From positions 372,001 to 436,000 of the forward strand of contig NZ_AUBG01000001.1 in NCBI RefSeq assembly GCF_000429125.1: a DNA stretch of 64,000 nt, written 5' to 3'. The translations under genes and the position numbers were made by a program. The DNA is from Aequorivita capsosiphonis DSM 23843. Its GTDB lineage: Bacteria > Bacteroidota > Bacteroidia > Flavobacteriales > Flavobacteriaceae. Below the pieces are notes generated by a model. The model had not been told where the DNA came from. It made no database searches and saw only the letters and a list, made by a program, of their open reading frames with translations. Positions 1 through 7,925 of this stretch are shown here, in pieces. The first letter of the stretch is position 1. The number at the start of each line of letters is the position of its first letter.

Positions 1-660
1 AAATGCATTACCCTCATTGTCTATTGCCAACCAAATTCCTAATCTACTTCCCATATTGCCTCCTACCTGGGTAATTGTTGCCGTAGCCACATCCACGGTA
101 AAAAGTCTGTTGTTCGTGCTGTCACCAGTCAATATATACCAAGTTTGATTAATAGTGTTAAATGCTATACCGGTTATTACCTGAGGCACGTCTAAGTTTA
201 AATTTCCAATTTCTGTTTCCAAACCAGTTTCCGGATCTATTTTAAATAGAAACGCATTTTCATCAAATGTGTCGGAACTAACTGCGTATATATTGCCATC
301 GTCGTCATGATCACCAGCATAAAATTTTGTTGTGGTGCCAGTTATGTAATTGATATTATGAGGTCCAGCTACTGGGAAAGTTCCAAAGCCACGCTCACAA
401 CCACCATACACACTAGCCGCGTAAACATCGCCCGCAACTATGGAACCAACGGGATTCTCAGAATTATTTGCATTAAAGTGATTTTGTAACACTAATCTTT
501 CTGCTGGCGTAAATAGATCTTCTGGTTCAGCACCAAGTGGATTTTCTACCGCATCCATACGATTCAACAAATCAGTAACAGTTGTATTTTGTAGGTCCTG
601 AGCATTTACAGTACCTAGTGTTGCCACAAGGCAACCCAATAAAAAGGTAATTTTTTTCAT
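1..660 (-). CDS. Secreted protein, propeller-like repeats, C-terminus beyond window
   Basis: The reading frame is open from an ATG at 660 to the window edge, giving 220 residues with the C-terminus missing. It starts with a signal peptide (basic MKK, hydrophobic stretch, cleavage near VNAQ at residues 18-21). The mature part has short repeated beta-strand phrases of the kind NIYAVSSDT, FKIDPETG, GIAFNTINQTWYIL and LFTVDVATATITQVG, as in beta-propeller proteins that read out 'time/value' style repeats. This resembles DUF4394-like or T9SS-exported propeller proteins, but the sorting domain that would decide this lies outside the window. It is divergent from the esterase gene at 1160. The export call is firm; the function is unknown. 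Confidence 0.8.
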   Translation of the reverse strand, partial: MKKITFLLGCLVATLGTVNAQDLQNTTVTDLLNRMDAVENPLGAEPEDLFTPAERLVLQNHFNANNSENPVGSIVAGDVYAASVYGGCERGFGTFPVAGPHNINYITGTTTKFYAGDHDDDGNIYAVSSDTFDENAFLFKIDPETGLETEIGNLNLDVPQVITGIAFNTINQTWYILTGDSTNNRLFTVDVATATITQVGGNMGSRLGIWLAIDNEGNAF

Positions 661-1159
661 TTTAATAAGGGGATTAAATTTAAAGAGTTAAGTTTTTCTA
701 AGAAGCTGTGAAAGTATAAAATATTTAATAAATAAGGGCTGAAACGAGAGAAAAAATACATATTGAGATCCGTAAAATTCTATAAACCAGATTATTACCA
801 AAATAATCTTACATAGTTTGAACAAATCTGATTCATTTTTTAATGTAAATTGAACCTTAAAAGAATGTTTCATATTAACCCGTCTGAAACAAACTATAAT
901 CAACTCCTTATAAATCACATAAACCTTTGCATTCCCATAAAAAAGGAGTTTCTTCAAAAGAGCTTAAAAGTATTATTATTTTACCTTGAACAGATAAACT
1001 CCATAGTTTTTTATGAACGATTTGAACTTTTGGTCTTTTTCTAAAAATCGAAGTTATTTTGCTGTTAACATTTAATGCGAATAAATGAAATTTTGATTTT
1101 GCTAAAAACATTTAAAAGTTTAATTTCAACACTTATATATAGTGGTTTAAGATTTTTAT
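661..1159. other. AT-rich divergent intergenic region, no gene seen
   Basis: This is a 499-base gap between two divergent secreted-protein genes. Open frames exist on both strands (for example 688-957 minus and 850-1044 plus), but they overlap each other, are rich in Ile/Leu/Phe/Lys as AT-rich noise gives, and show no recognisable domain. I found no convincing TTTG / TAnnTTTG promoter pair, although both flanking genes must have promoters here. Confidence 0.6.
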
Positions 1160-2254
1160 ATGAAAAAAATATACGCTGTAGCACTTTTATTTTTACTGAC
1201 TTCAATAGCACCAAACATGCTGTTGTCACAGTGTGAAGACGTCACCGTTGAGAGTTTAACAAACCCAGGGCCTTTTGACTTTGCTACACTCACTGAAGCA
1301 GATGGGCTTAGAAATGGTCCCGGATATTTTGGTGCCACGGTATATTATCCCACAAATGCTACGCCTCCTTTTGCGAGTATAGCCATTGTTCCTGGATTTA
1401 CGGCGCCGCCTTCAAGCGTTGCCGAATGGGGCCCGTTTTATGCTTCTCACGGAATTGCAACTATCATTATAGGAACCAATTCTATTTTTGATTTTCCAGA
1501 AGCTAGAGCATATGCGCTAATAGATGCCTTAGAAACAATGCGTCAGGAAAATGCCCGAAGCACATCACCTTTAGAAAACAAACTGGATGTTGATAAATTT
1601 GCAGTAAGTGGATGGTCTATGGGTGGCGGTGGAGCACAGCGAGCGGCAGTATTGGACAACTCAATTAAAGGTGTGGTTGCCCTATGCCCTTGGTTAACGA
1701 ATCCATCGCTAGACCACGCAAGTCCTGTGTTAATTTTTAGTGGTCAAAACGATCCAACGGCACCTCCTGCCCAACACGCAGATATTCATTATAATGTTAC
1801 ACCAAATACAACCGACAAACTACTTTTTGAAGTTGAAAACGGAGATCACTCCGTTGCAAATACGCCCAACGGAGGCAATGGAGCCGTAGGAAAAATCGCC
1901 CTTTCTTGGCTTAAATTATACGTTGATAAAAATGATTGTTATTGTCCTTTATTAACAGACGAACTCTTAATTAATCCTCCAGCAGCTTCTAAAGTGGAAT
2001 CCAGTTTTGAATGCGAGCTGCTCAATATAGCCGACAATAATTTTGAAAGCAGTGTTTTTCCGAATCCAACAAAAGATATTGTATCTGTAAACGTTCAGAA
2101 TAGTTCGCATTACAAAGTCTTTTCTTCTTTAGGGCAATTATTATCTTTTGGTGAAATTACTCAGAGCGAAAAGCAGATTGACTTATCAAATTTTGCAAAA
2201 GGAATCTATTATTTACATCTGGAAAATGAAACCTTGAAAATTATTAAAGATTAA
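1160..2254 (+). CDS. Secreted PET-hydrolase/cutinase-like esterase with T9SS sorting domain
   Basis: Predicted extracellular serine esterase of the polyesterase-lipase-cutinase (dienelactone hydrolase-like) family. It has 364 residues: signal peptide about 1-24, alpha/beta hydrolase core about 28-258, short linker, and a T9SS type A sorting domain about 298-364 (VFPNPTKD, then GIYYLHLENETLKIIKD). The nucleophile motif GWSMGGGG gives Ser153; by alignment from memory with Ideonella PETase, Asp198 (GQNDPTAP) and His230 (NGDHSVAN) complete the triad. Phe80 (PGFTA) and Met154 would form the oxyanion hole, and Trp152 and Trp178 match the aromatic clamp. The positions of the PETase-specific extra disulfide are Gly and Val here, so that disulfide is absent, as in ordinary cutinases. 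Known Bacteroidota relatives with PET activity also carry a C-terminal Por/T9SS domain (Aequorivita PET27, Kaistella PET30). Polymer activity is inferred, esterase fold is firm. Confidence 0.9.
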   Translation: MKKIYAVALLFLLTSIAPNMLLSQCEDVTVESLTNPGPFDFATLTEADGLRNGPGYFGATVYYPTNATPPFASIAIVPGFTAPPSSVAEWGPFYASHGIATIIIGTNSIFDFPEARAYALIDALETMRQENARSTSPLENKLDVDKFAVSGWSMGGGGAQRAAVLDNSIKGVVALCPWLTNPSLDHASPVLIFSGQNDPTAPPAQHADIHYNVTPNTTDKLLFEVENGDHSVANTPNGGNGAVGKIALSWLKLYVDKNDCYCPLLTDELLINPPAASKVESSFECELLNIADNNFESSVFPNPTKDIVSVNVQNSSHYKVFSSLGQLLSFGEITQSEKQIDLSNFAKGIYYLHLENETLKIIKD

Positions 2255-2311
2255 AAGCCAGTCGTGAACCAGTTATAAAGCAAAACTACAATTTAACTAA
2301 GGCTGCAAACC

Positions 2312-2339
2312 TTTGGTAATGAGCTGTTTTGTATCTTTG
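2312..2339 (+). promoter_or_regulatory. Bacteroidota promoter of the AidB-like gene, leaderless type
   Basis: TTTG at 2312-2315 and TATCTTTG at 2332-2339 are separated by 16 bases and match the -33 / -7 elements of Bacteroidota promoters (TTTG, TAnnTTTG). The -7 box ends only four bases before the ATG at 2344, so transcription would begin at or next to the start codon. This also argues against the upstream TTG at 2329 as the start, because it lies inside the promoter. Confidence 0.6.
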
Positions 2340-2343
2340 TAAC

Positions 2344-4035
2344 ATGAAATATTCCGATACTAAAAACAAAGTACTACAAACGGATTCCCGAGTAAGCCAA
2401 GATTTCTTTTCCAGCGATTTAATATTGCAGCATTATCTGAAAAGAAATATTACGGCACAGGGGCGGCAATACATGCAACCGGCATGGAAGCAGACTGGGA
2501 AGGACGCAGCGGGAAAAATGAATGAATGGTCTCTACTTGCTGATAAATTTTCTCCACAACTAATAAAAAGAAACCACCTGGGCGAAACAATTAATGAAAT
2601 TCGTTTTCATCCCGTATATGATGAACTCATGAAAGTGGCCGTGGCTTCCGAAATGCTTCGTGTAAAATGGGAACCATTTTTACGTAAAAAATTTGATACA
2701 GAAAAACACAGGTTGGGTTTTGCAAGCGGCTATTTATACGCCATGAGTGAGAGCGGCCAATATTGCCCTTTGTGTATGACAGACGGCGCCGCACGGCTGA
2801 TTGATCTTTTTGGCAAAGAGGAAGATAAACAAAGGTTATTGCCTCATATTTATACAGACAATGCAAATGATCTTTACACAGGTGCCATGTTTTTAACGGA
2901 AAAAAGAGGTGGCTCTGATGTAGGCGCAAATATTGTTTCTGCCATAAAAGACAAAAAGAAATTATATCATCTAAATGGAGAAAAATGGTTTTGCAGTAAT
3001 GTCAATGCCGAAATAATATTTGCACTGGCTCGCACAGATGAAACTGTTGAAGGTACAAAAGGGCTCTCCATTTTCCTAATTGAAAAACAGTTGCCTTCTG
3101 GCGAAAGGAACCCGATGGATATTATCCGCCTAAAAGATAAGCTTGGGGTACGCTCCATGGCCTCGGCAGAGATTATCCTTACCGATACCGTTGGAAAATT
3201 AACGGGCAAAGAATTTGAGGGTTTTAAAGTGATGACGGAAATGATCATTCTTTCTCGTCTGTATAATTCGGTAGCAGCTCTGTCTTGTGCCAGAAGGGCA
3301 TTGATTGAGACCTATCAGTATTTAAGCTTTCGGGAATTATTTGGCAAAAATGCACTGCAACATTCCCTAATTCGTATCAAATTAACTGAACTCGCTGCTT
3401 TACATATTGCCAACTTTTATATGGTATGGCGAGCCATTACGGCCTTGGATAATGCCGATTCGGGTAATGAGGAAGAGAAACAATTATTCCGGTTCATTAA
3501 CCCGCTTACCAAAAAATGGTCGGCAGAAACCAGTGTATATATGGTTAGAGAAAGTATGGAGTTGATGGGCGGAAATGGGTATATTGAAGATGCAGTGATG
3601 CCCAAACTAATGCGGGATGTGATGGTATTACCTATCTGGGAAGGCTCTGGAAATGTTATCGTTTTGGATATGCTCAGAGCCATGACAAAATCAAACGGCT
3701 TTGAAATGTTGTGTAAAGAAATTGAACGCATTGCCTTTACTAATGCAGAAAACAAAAAATGGCTACAAGAAAACCTATCCCTCTTAATTTCCTTTGCAGA
3801 CACTCTGAAAAATTTACCACAGGATGAAATGGAAACAACGGCAAAACCATTTTTTGATAAAGTAACTGAGGTGTTTCAAATTGCTTTACTGATCGAGGCA
3901 CTGGATGAAGAGAGTAAAGTTTGGATTCAACCAGCGGTTGATTTTTTAAAAGAAAAATATTCCTCAGATAAGTTAAAAGCTATAAAACCACTTTCAACTG
4001 AGGAGGTAAAAGAAATGATTGCTTGGGAGTTTTAA
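2344..4035 (+). CDS. AidB-family acyl-CoA dehydrogenase
   Basis: FAD-dependent acyl-CoA dehydrogenase of the AidB subfamily, 563 residues from the ATG chosen because an earlier TTG lies in the promoter box. Residues resembling E. coli AidB run the whole length: an N-terminal extension, FHPVYDELM, the flavin-binding TEKRGGSDVGAN segment, LKDKLGVRSMAS, and LPIWEGSGNV, whose Glu corresponds to the AidB catalytic glutamate. About 100 further C-terminal residues match the AidB-specific helical tail. AidB in E. coli is induced by alkylation and binds DNA; most Bacteroidota members are annotated simply as acyl-CoA dehydrogenases, so a role in fatty-acid or branched-chain oxidation is as likely as a stress role. 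It stands alone with no electron-transfer partner beside it. Confidence 0.88.
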   Translation: MKYSDTKNKVLQTDSRVSQDFFSSDLILQHYLKRNITAQGRQYMQPAWKQTGKDAAGKMNEWSLLADKFSPQLIKRNHLGETINEIRFHPVYDELMKVAVASEMLRVKWEPFLRKKFDTEKHRLGFASGYLYAMSESGQYCPLCMTDGAARLIDLFGKEEDKQRLLPHIYTDNANDLYTGAMFLTEKRGGSDVGANIVSAIKDKKKLYHLNGEKWFCSNVNAEIIFALARTDETVEGTKGLSIFLIEKQLPSGERNPMDIIRLKDKLGVRSMASAEIILTDTVGKLTGKEFEGFKVMTEMIILSRLYNSVAALSCARRALIETYQYLSFRELFGKNALQHSLIRIKLTELAALHIANFYMVWRAITALDNADSGNEEEKQLFRFINPLTKKWSAETSVYMVRESMELMGGNGYIEDAVMPKLMRDVMVLPIWEGSGNVIVLDMLRAMTKSNGFEMLCKEIERIAFTNAENKKWLQENLSLLISFADTLKNLPQDEMETTAKPFFDKVTEVFQIALLIEALDEESKVWIQPAVDFLKEKYSSDKLKAIKPLSTEEVKEMIAWEF

Positions 4036-4105
4036 AGCGATGCTTGCTCTTCCCAAGATAATGAAATATTTCAGGACGAGACCTGTGGAAGGCATACCTT
4101 AAAAA

Positions 4106-4165
4106 TCTGGGCTATCAGGAATTTATGACTTGTCTTTGGAAAATAATACTTTGAAAATTATTAAC
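4106..4165 (+). pseudogene. Remnant of a T9SS sorting domain
   Basis: Read in the frame of 4106, this stretch gives SGLSGIYDLSLENNTLKIIN, closely matching the last residues of the esterase gene at 2254 (GIYYLHLENETLKIIKD). About 40 of 54 bases agree with 2201-2254. No start codon, fold or sorting-domain beginning (YPNP) lies upstream, so this looks like the decayed 3' end of a lost T9SS cargo gene or a partial duplication of the esterase tail. The seen match is short; the interpretation is inference. Confidence 0.5.
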
Positions 4166-4167
4166 AT

Positions 4168-4650
4168 TTATAGATCTCGTTTTTTCTTTTGAAGCTGCTG
4201 AACATCCAAAAGATCTATCGGACGACTGGATTTAATTTTACTTGTAATTAAATCCTCCAAAGAAATAACCTGCCAAATGAGTGTTTTATTGTTTCTTTCA
4301 AGTGTTACTGCTTCACTTTGCTTATAAGCCTCGTCAAAAGTCCTATTTACTGAAAAATTTGTGATTAATTCGAGATCAAAATCTACGGGAGAGAATTTTA
4401 CGGAGATATTTTGTTGCTTATCTTTTACCGCTTCAGGGAAGTCTTCAATATCATAGCCCATTTCTTGAAAAACGGCAACGAGTTTATCAAAATTTTCAGC
4501 AGAAGTGTCAATCCAAAAATCGACATCAGCAGAATGACGTTGATATCCATGAAAGTTTACTGCTGCCCCCCCAACCATAAGCATTCTAACTTTATGCTTT
4601 GTTGATAGCATTATAAAGTTTTCAATAGCGGTATTCCATTCTCCAATCAT
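4168..4650 (-). CDS. MNT/AbiEii-like nucleotidyltransferase
   Basis: A 160-residue protein of the small polymerase-beta nucleotidyltransferase fold (DUF6036/AbiEii-like). The hallmark is visible: Gly27-Gly28 followed by Asp42 and Asp44 in GYQRHSADVDFWID, with a possible third carboxylate at Asp90/Asp92 (SPVDFDLE). The C-terminal part (LEDLITSKIKSSRPIDLLDVQQL) is the conserved helix with the IDLLDV motif seen across these proteins. Its ATG overlaps the stop of the small upstream gene (ATGA at 4647-4650), so the two are translationally coupled. Stand-alone enzymes of this type are often toxin or antitoxin-like components that transfer nucleotides to RNA or protein; the target here is unknown. 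Confidence 0.75.
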   Translation of the reverse strand: MIGEWNTAIENFIMLSTKHKVRMLMVGGAAVNFHGYQRHSADVDFWIDTSAENFDKLVAVFQEMGYDIEDFPEAVKDKQQNISVKFSPVDFDLELITNFSVNRTFDEAYKQSEAVTLERNNKTLIWQVISLEDLITSKIKSSRPIDLLDVQQLQKKKRDL

Positions 4651-4829
4651 TTTAATTGGATATTAATGATAAAGTTTTCAGAATTGGAAGCTGGCTCTTT
4701 AACGGGAAGGCTTTTACTCTTCTGCATCAATTCAAAAAAACGCCATACCCTTTCAGGTTTTGAAAGTTTTAAGAAGGCCTCTTCTTGCTGCCGGTTGCTT
4801 TCTTCTTTGGTCTGGAATCTTATTTCCAT
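4647..4829 (-). CDS. Small conserved partner of the nucleotidyltransferase
   Basis: A 60-residue acidic/basic soluble protein (MEIRFQTKEESNRQQEEAF, then LSKPERVWRFFELMQ) that runs directly into the nucleotidyltransferase gene with an ATGA overlap. The charged N-terminal half reads as a single amphipathic helix. No catalytic motif is visible. Small upstream partners of this size sit next to such nucleotidyltransferases in other Bacteroidota, from general recollection, which supports a real gene rather than a chance frame. It could be an antitoxin or adaptor. I assign no function beyond the pairing. Confidence 0.65.
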   Translation of the reverse strand: MEIRFQTKEESNRQQEEAFLKLSKPERVWRFFELMQKSKSLPVKEPASNSENFIINIQLK

Positions 4830-4971
4830 TAGTTTTTGAATTTTCTTATTTCAAAGTTAGTGAAATATTTTAGGACTAAGTAATGATGTAGGCACGAGCG
4901 GGTGGAAATTATGGAATAAACTTCTCTAAATCGTATTTAGGTTTTTGCTTCAGATATAATCGTGTGACCCG

Positions 4972-5541
4972 TTATTTTTTATTATTCAGTGGAAATGTAA
5001 TTCCAACAGCAAATGCTCCAGCGTATTGTTCAACAGATGGCTGAAGGTAATAAGCAAAGCCTAAATCAACATTATTGTTTTTTCCTAATTCCAGTCCAAA
5101 CGAAAAAGGGATATGATAAATAAGTCCGCTTTTGTCAATATCATCAAATGCTGTCAATGTTCTAAACTTTCCAATTGAAGTTCCTATACCAAATTCAACG
5201 TAAGGTGCTACCCAAGGAATCGGCGCTCGCAGTCTTACTTTTCCTCCAAGTAAAAAAGCTTTTGATTCCGCTTTTTCATCAGTTGGATTGTCATTTAAGT
5301 CTTTGCCATTTGAGCTTGTAAAAATAAAACCTGCGTAAGGCCTTAATTCAACCCAAGAAGTAACTTTCAACACTAATTCTCCTTGAGCGAAAAAGCCATC
5401 ATCAACGATTTCTTCATAGCTATTATTTGGAGCACTTAATCCATATCCAATTTGGGCATTAATGGATTTTTCTTTAATAAATTGGGCTTCAACGAAATTT
5501 GAAGTCAGAACGATTATTAATAATATCAGGGTTTTTCTCAT
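4972..5541 (-). CDS. Outer-membrane beta-barrel protein
   Basis: A 189-residue protein with a signal peptide (MRKTLILLIIVLTSNFVEAQ, cleaved near residue 20) followed by alternating hydrophobic/polar strands typical of a small eight-stranded porin-like barrel: INAQIGYGLSAP, VELRPYAGFIFTSS, SKAFLLGGKVRLRAP, APYVEFGIGTSIG, FSFGLELG, VDLGFAYYL and AFAVGITFPL. It ends in a strand with Phe near the C-terminus, as outer-membrane proteins do. It lies downstream of mutB but separated from it by 43 bases on the same strand side, so it is read after the operon only by read-through in the opposite order; most likely it is independent. Transport or structural role is not determinable. Confidence 0.7.
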   Translation of the reverse strand: MRKTLILLIIVLTSNFVEAQFIKEKSINAQIGYGLSAPNNSYEEIVDDGFFAQGELVLKVTSWVELRPYAGFIFTSSNGKDLNDNPTDEKAESKAFLLGGKVRLRAPIPWVAPYVEFGIGTSIGKFRTLTAFDDIDKSGLIYHIPFSFGLELGKNNNVDLGFAYYLQPSVEQYAGAFAVGITFPLNNKK

Positions 5542-5584
5542 AATGTGTTACAACCGGCGTATTTAAAACACTTCGATTGCGAAT

Positions 5585-7750
5585 TTACTCAACCCCCTCA
5601 ATCAAAACCCCCAACATCTCAATAGCAGCATCACTAATTCTTGTTCCTGGGCCATAAACAGCTACGGCACCAGCATCAAAAAGATATTGATAGTCTTGGT
5701 GTGGTATTACGCCTCCCACGATGACCATAATATCTTCGCGGCCGTACTTTTTTAGAGCTTCAATTACTTGTGGCACTAAGGTTTTGTGTCCTGCAGCGAG
5801 AGAGGAAACGCCAAGAATGTGCACATCGTTTTCAACGGCTTGTTTGGCGGCTTCTGCGGGAGTTTGGAAGAGTGGGCCTATGTCCACATCAAAACCTACG
5901 TCGGCATATCCGGTAGCAATTACTTTGGCGCCACGGTCGTGACCGTCCTGCCCCATTTTGGCAATCATAATGCGGGGACGACGGCCTTCCAGTTCTGCAA
6001 ACTGATCTGCCATTTCTCTAGCTTTCTCAAAGCTCTTGTCTTTCTTAATTTCTTTACTATACACGCCGCTAAATGATCTAATTTGTGCTTTATACCTTCC
6101 GAATTCCTTTTCCATTGCGGTAGAGATTTCGCCTAAAGTTGCCCTTTCGCGGGCTGCTTCTACGGCTAAAGCTAATAAATTTCCTTCACCCGTCTTTGCA
6201 CATTCAGTTATATCTGCAAGGGATCTTTCTACCTTTTTGGTGTCACGCTCAGCTTTTATTCTTTCTAGCCGTTCAATCTGTGAGGTACGGACCTTCTGGT
6301 TGTCCACGTCCAAGATTTGCAACGGGTCCTCTTTATCTAGGCGATATTTGTTTATACCAACAATAATATCCTGCTGGCTATCAATTCTTGCCTGCTTTCT
6401 AGCGGAAGCTTCCTCAATACGCAGTTTTGGAATTCCAGCCTCAATAGCTTTGGTCATTCCACCAAGCTCTTCTACTTCTTCAATTAATTCCCAAGCATTA
6501 TTGGCGATTTCGTTGGTAAGACTTTCAACATAATAACTGCCTGCCCAAGGATCAACCGTTTTGGTAATTTGAGTTTCCGTTTGAAGGAAAATCTGTGTGT
6601 TTCGTGCAATTCGTGCGGAGAAATCGGTTGGTAATGCAATTGCTTCATCCAAGGCATTTGTGTGCAAAGATTGCGTTCCTCCAAAAACCGCTGCCGAAGC
6701 TTCAATAACAGTTCGCGCCACGTTGTTAAACGGATCTTGTTCCGTAAGACTCCAACCGCTGGTTTGGCAGTGGGTTCGAAGGGAAAGCGATTTTTCGTTT
6801 TTAGGATTAAACTGTTTTACAATTTTAGCCCATAACATTCTGGCGGCTCGCAGCTTGGCGATTTCCATAAAGTGATTCATCCCAATGCCCCAAAAGAAGG
6901 AAAGTCGCGGCGCAAAAGTATCTATATCCATTCCTGCTTTAAGACCCGTACGAATATATTCCAATCCATCTGCCAATGTGTAAGCAAGCTCAATATCGGC
7001 CGTAGCTCCCGCTTCCTGCATATGATACCCAGAGATGGAAATACTATTAAACTTGGGCATATTTTTAGAAGCGTATTCAAAAATATCGCTGATGATTTTC
7101 ATCGATGGCGTTGGCGGATAGATATAAGTATTCCGCACCATAAACTCCTTTAAAATATCGTTTTGAATGGTTCCCGCCAAATCTTTTGGCGAAACGCCTT
7201 GTTCTTCGGCTGCAACAATATAAAAGGCCATAATAGGAAGTACCGCGCCATTCATGGTCATAGAAACGCTCATCTTGTCCAATGGAATTTGATCAAAAAG
7301 GATTTTCATATCCTCCACACTGTCAATGGCAACACCTGCTTTCCCCACATCACCTTCCACTCTTTCGTGATCACTGTCATAACCGCGATGTGTGGCAAGA
7401 TCAAAGGCTACAGAAAGTCCTTTTTGACCTGCGGCGAGGTTTCTTCGGTAAAAAGCATTACTATCTTCGGCCGTTGAAAAACCGGCGTATTGACGAATAG
7501 TCCACGGTCTGCGAACGTACATCGTGGAATAAGGCCCACGAAGATTTGGTGCAATTCCAGCGCCGAAGTTTAAGTGCTTAAGATTCACTATATCTTCTTT
7601 GCTGTAGTTTTTTTTGATCTCGATTTTTTCTGCAGTGGAAAAGGTTTCCTCGTCGGTAACATTTTTCTGGTCAAGGTGATTCCTATCTATCCTCTGTCCT
7701 CCGTCTTCCGTCTTTTTCAGACTAATCTGCTGTAAATTCTTTCTATCCAT
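5585..7750 (-). CDS. mutB: Methylmalonyl-CoA mutase large (catalytic) subunit
   Basis: Interconverts (R)-methylmalonyl-CoA and succinyl-CoA using adenosylcobalamin, linking propionate, odd-chain and branched-chain catabolism to the citric acid cycle. From the ATG at 7750 it has 721 residues. An N-terminal TIM barrel carries the family phrases [20 protein letters not shown] and [18 protein letters not shown]; the C-terminal B12 domain has the base-off motif DGHDRG with His604 as predicted cobalt ligand. An alternative TTG 36 bases upstream was rejected because the start at 7750 gives the family's usual MxRKNLQ beginning and an 8-base overlap with the preceding gene. A residue stretch about 13-23 ([11 protein letters not shown]) is encoded by a degenerate 7-base tandem array, see 7688-7715. 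Last gene of the udk-divIC-mutA operon. Confidence 0.97.
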   Translation of the reverse strand: MDRKNLQQISLKKTEDGGQRIDRNHLDQKNVTDEETFSTAEKIEIKKNYSKEDIVNLKHLNFGAGIAPNLRGPYSTMYVRRPWTIRQYAGFSTAEDSNAFYRRNLAAGQKGLSVAFDLATHRGYDSDHERVEGDVGKAGVAIDSVEDMKILFDQIPLDKMSVSMTMNGAVLPIMAFYIVAAEEQGVSPKDLAGTIQNDILKEFMVRNTYIYPPTPSMKIISDIFEYASKNMPKFNSISISGYHMQEAGATADIELAYTLADGLEYIRTGLKAGMDIDTFAPRLSFFWGIGMNHFMEIAKLRAARMLWAKIVKQFNPKNEKSLSLRTHCQTSGWSLTEQDPFNNVARTVIEASAAVFGGTQSLHTNALDEAIALPTDFSARIARNTQIFLQTETQITKTVDPWAGSYYVESLTNEIANNAWELIEEVEELGGMTKAIEAGIPKLRIEEASARKQARIDSQQDIIVGINKYRLDKEDPLQILDVDNQKVRTSQIERLERIKAERDTKKVERSLADITECAKTGEGNLLALAVEAARERATLGEISTAMEKEFGRYKAQIRSFSGVYSKEIKKDKSFEKAREMADQFAELEGRRPRIMIAKMGQDGHDRGAKVIATGYADVGFDVDIGPLFQTPAEAAKQAVENDVHILGVSSLAAGHKTLVPQVIEALKKYGREDIMVIVGGVIPHQDYQYLFDAGAVAVYGPGTRISDAAIEMLGVLIEGVE
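7688..7715. repeat. Degenerate 7-base array inside mutB
   Basis: Four consecutive heptamers on the plus strand (TATCCTC, TGTCCTC, CGTCTTC, CGTCTTT) with partial units on both sides. Twenty-eight bases keep a 7-base step although the units differ. It falls in the N-terminal linker of mutB before the conserved barrel, where length and sequence vary between homologues. It looks like the same kind of array as in the intergenic gaps of this window, here tolerated in frame. Confidence 0.55.
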
Positions 7751-7925
7751 AAACGTAAATGCTTCTCCAGACCTGATATATTGCAAATCCTATCAGAATA
7801 ATACCAATTACTATCAATAGATATCGGTAATATTTGTGCGTGGTTAATTTGTTTAAACGAGTTAAAATGGCCAGGCCAAGTATCGCGAAAACTATTCCTA
7901 CTACAATTCCTAATTCTTCACTCAT
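7743..7925 (-). CDS. Small two-helix membrane protein between mutase genes
   Basis: Sixty residues with two predicted membrane helices, about 5-21 ([16 protein letters not shown]) and 36-52 ([15 protein letters not shown]), joined by a short basic loop with the THKYYR segment. The ATG overlaps the mutA stop (ATGA, 7922-7925) and its own stop overlaps the mutB start by 8 bases, so it is locked into the mutase operon and must be translated with it. No family is recognised. It may simply be a conserved hitch-hiker, or it may tether or protect the cytosolic mutase or affect cobalamin handling; none of this can be read from the sequence. Confidence 0.75.
   Translation of the reverse strand: MSEELGIVVGIVFAILGLAILTRLNKLTTHKYYRYLLIVIGIILIGFAIYQVWRSIYVYG

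Noticed and set aside
688-1111. Open frames on both strands in the first large gap
   Set aside because: They overlap each other, have AT-rich composition of random translation and no domain; kept as non-coding.
2329-2343. TTG start 15 bases before the AidB-like ATG
   Set aside because: It lies within the predicted promoter box and adds five residues that have no family match.
5721-7500. Open frames antisense to mutB
   Set aside because: They sit fully inside a well supported conserved gene on the other strand.
7751-7786. Longer mutB start (TTG at 7786)
   Set aside because: The ATG at 7750 gives the usual family beginning and the added residues have no homology.
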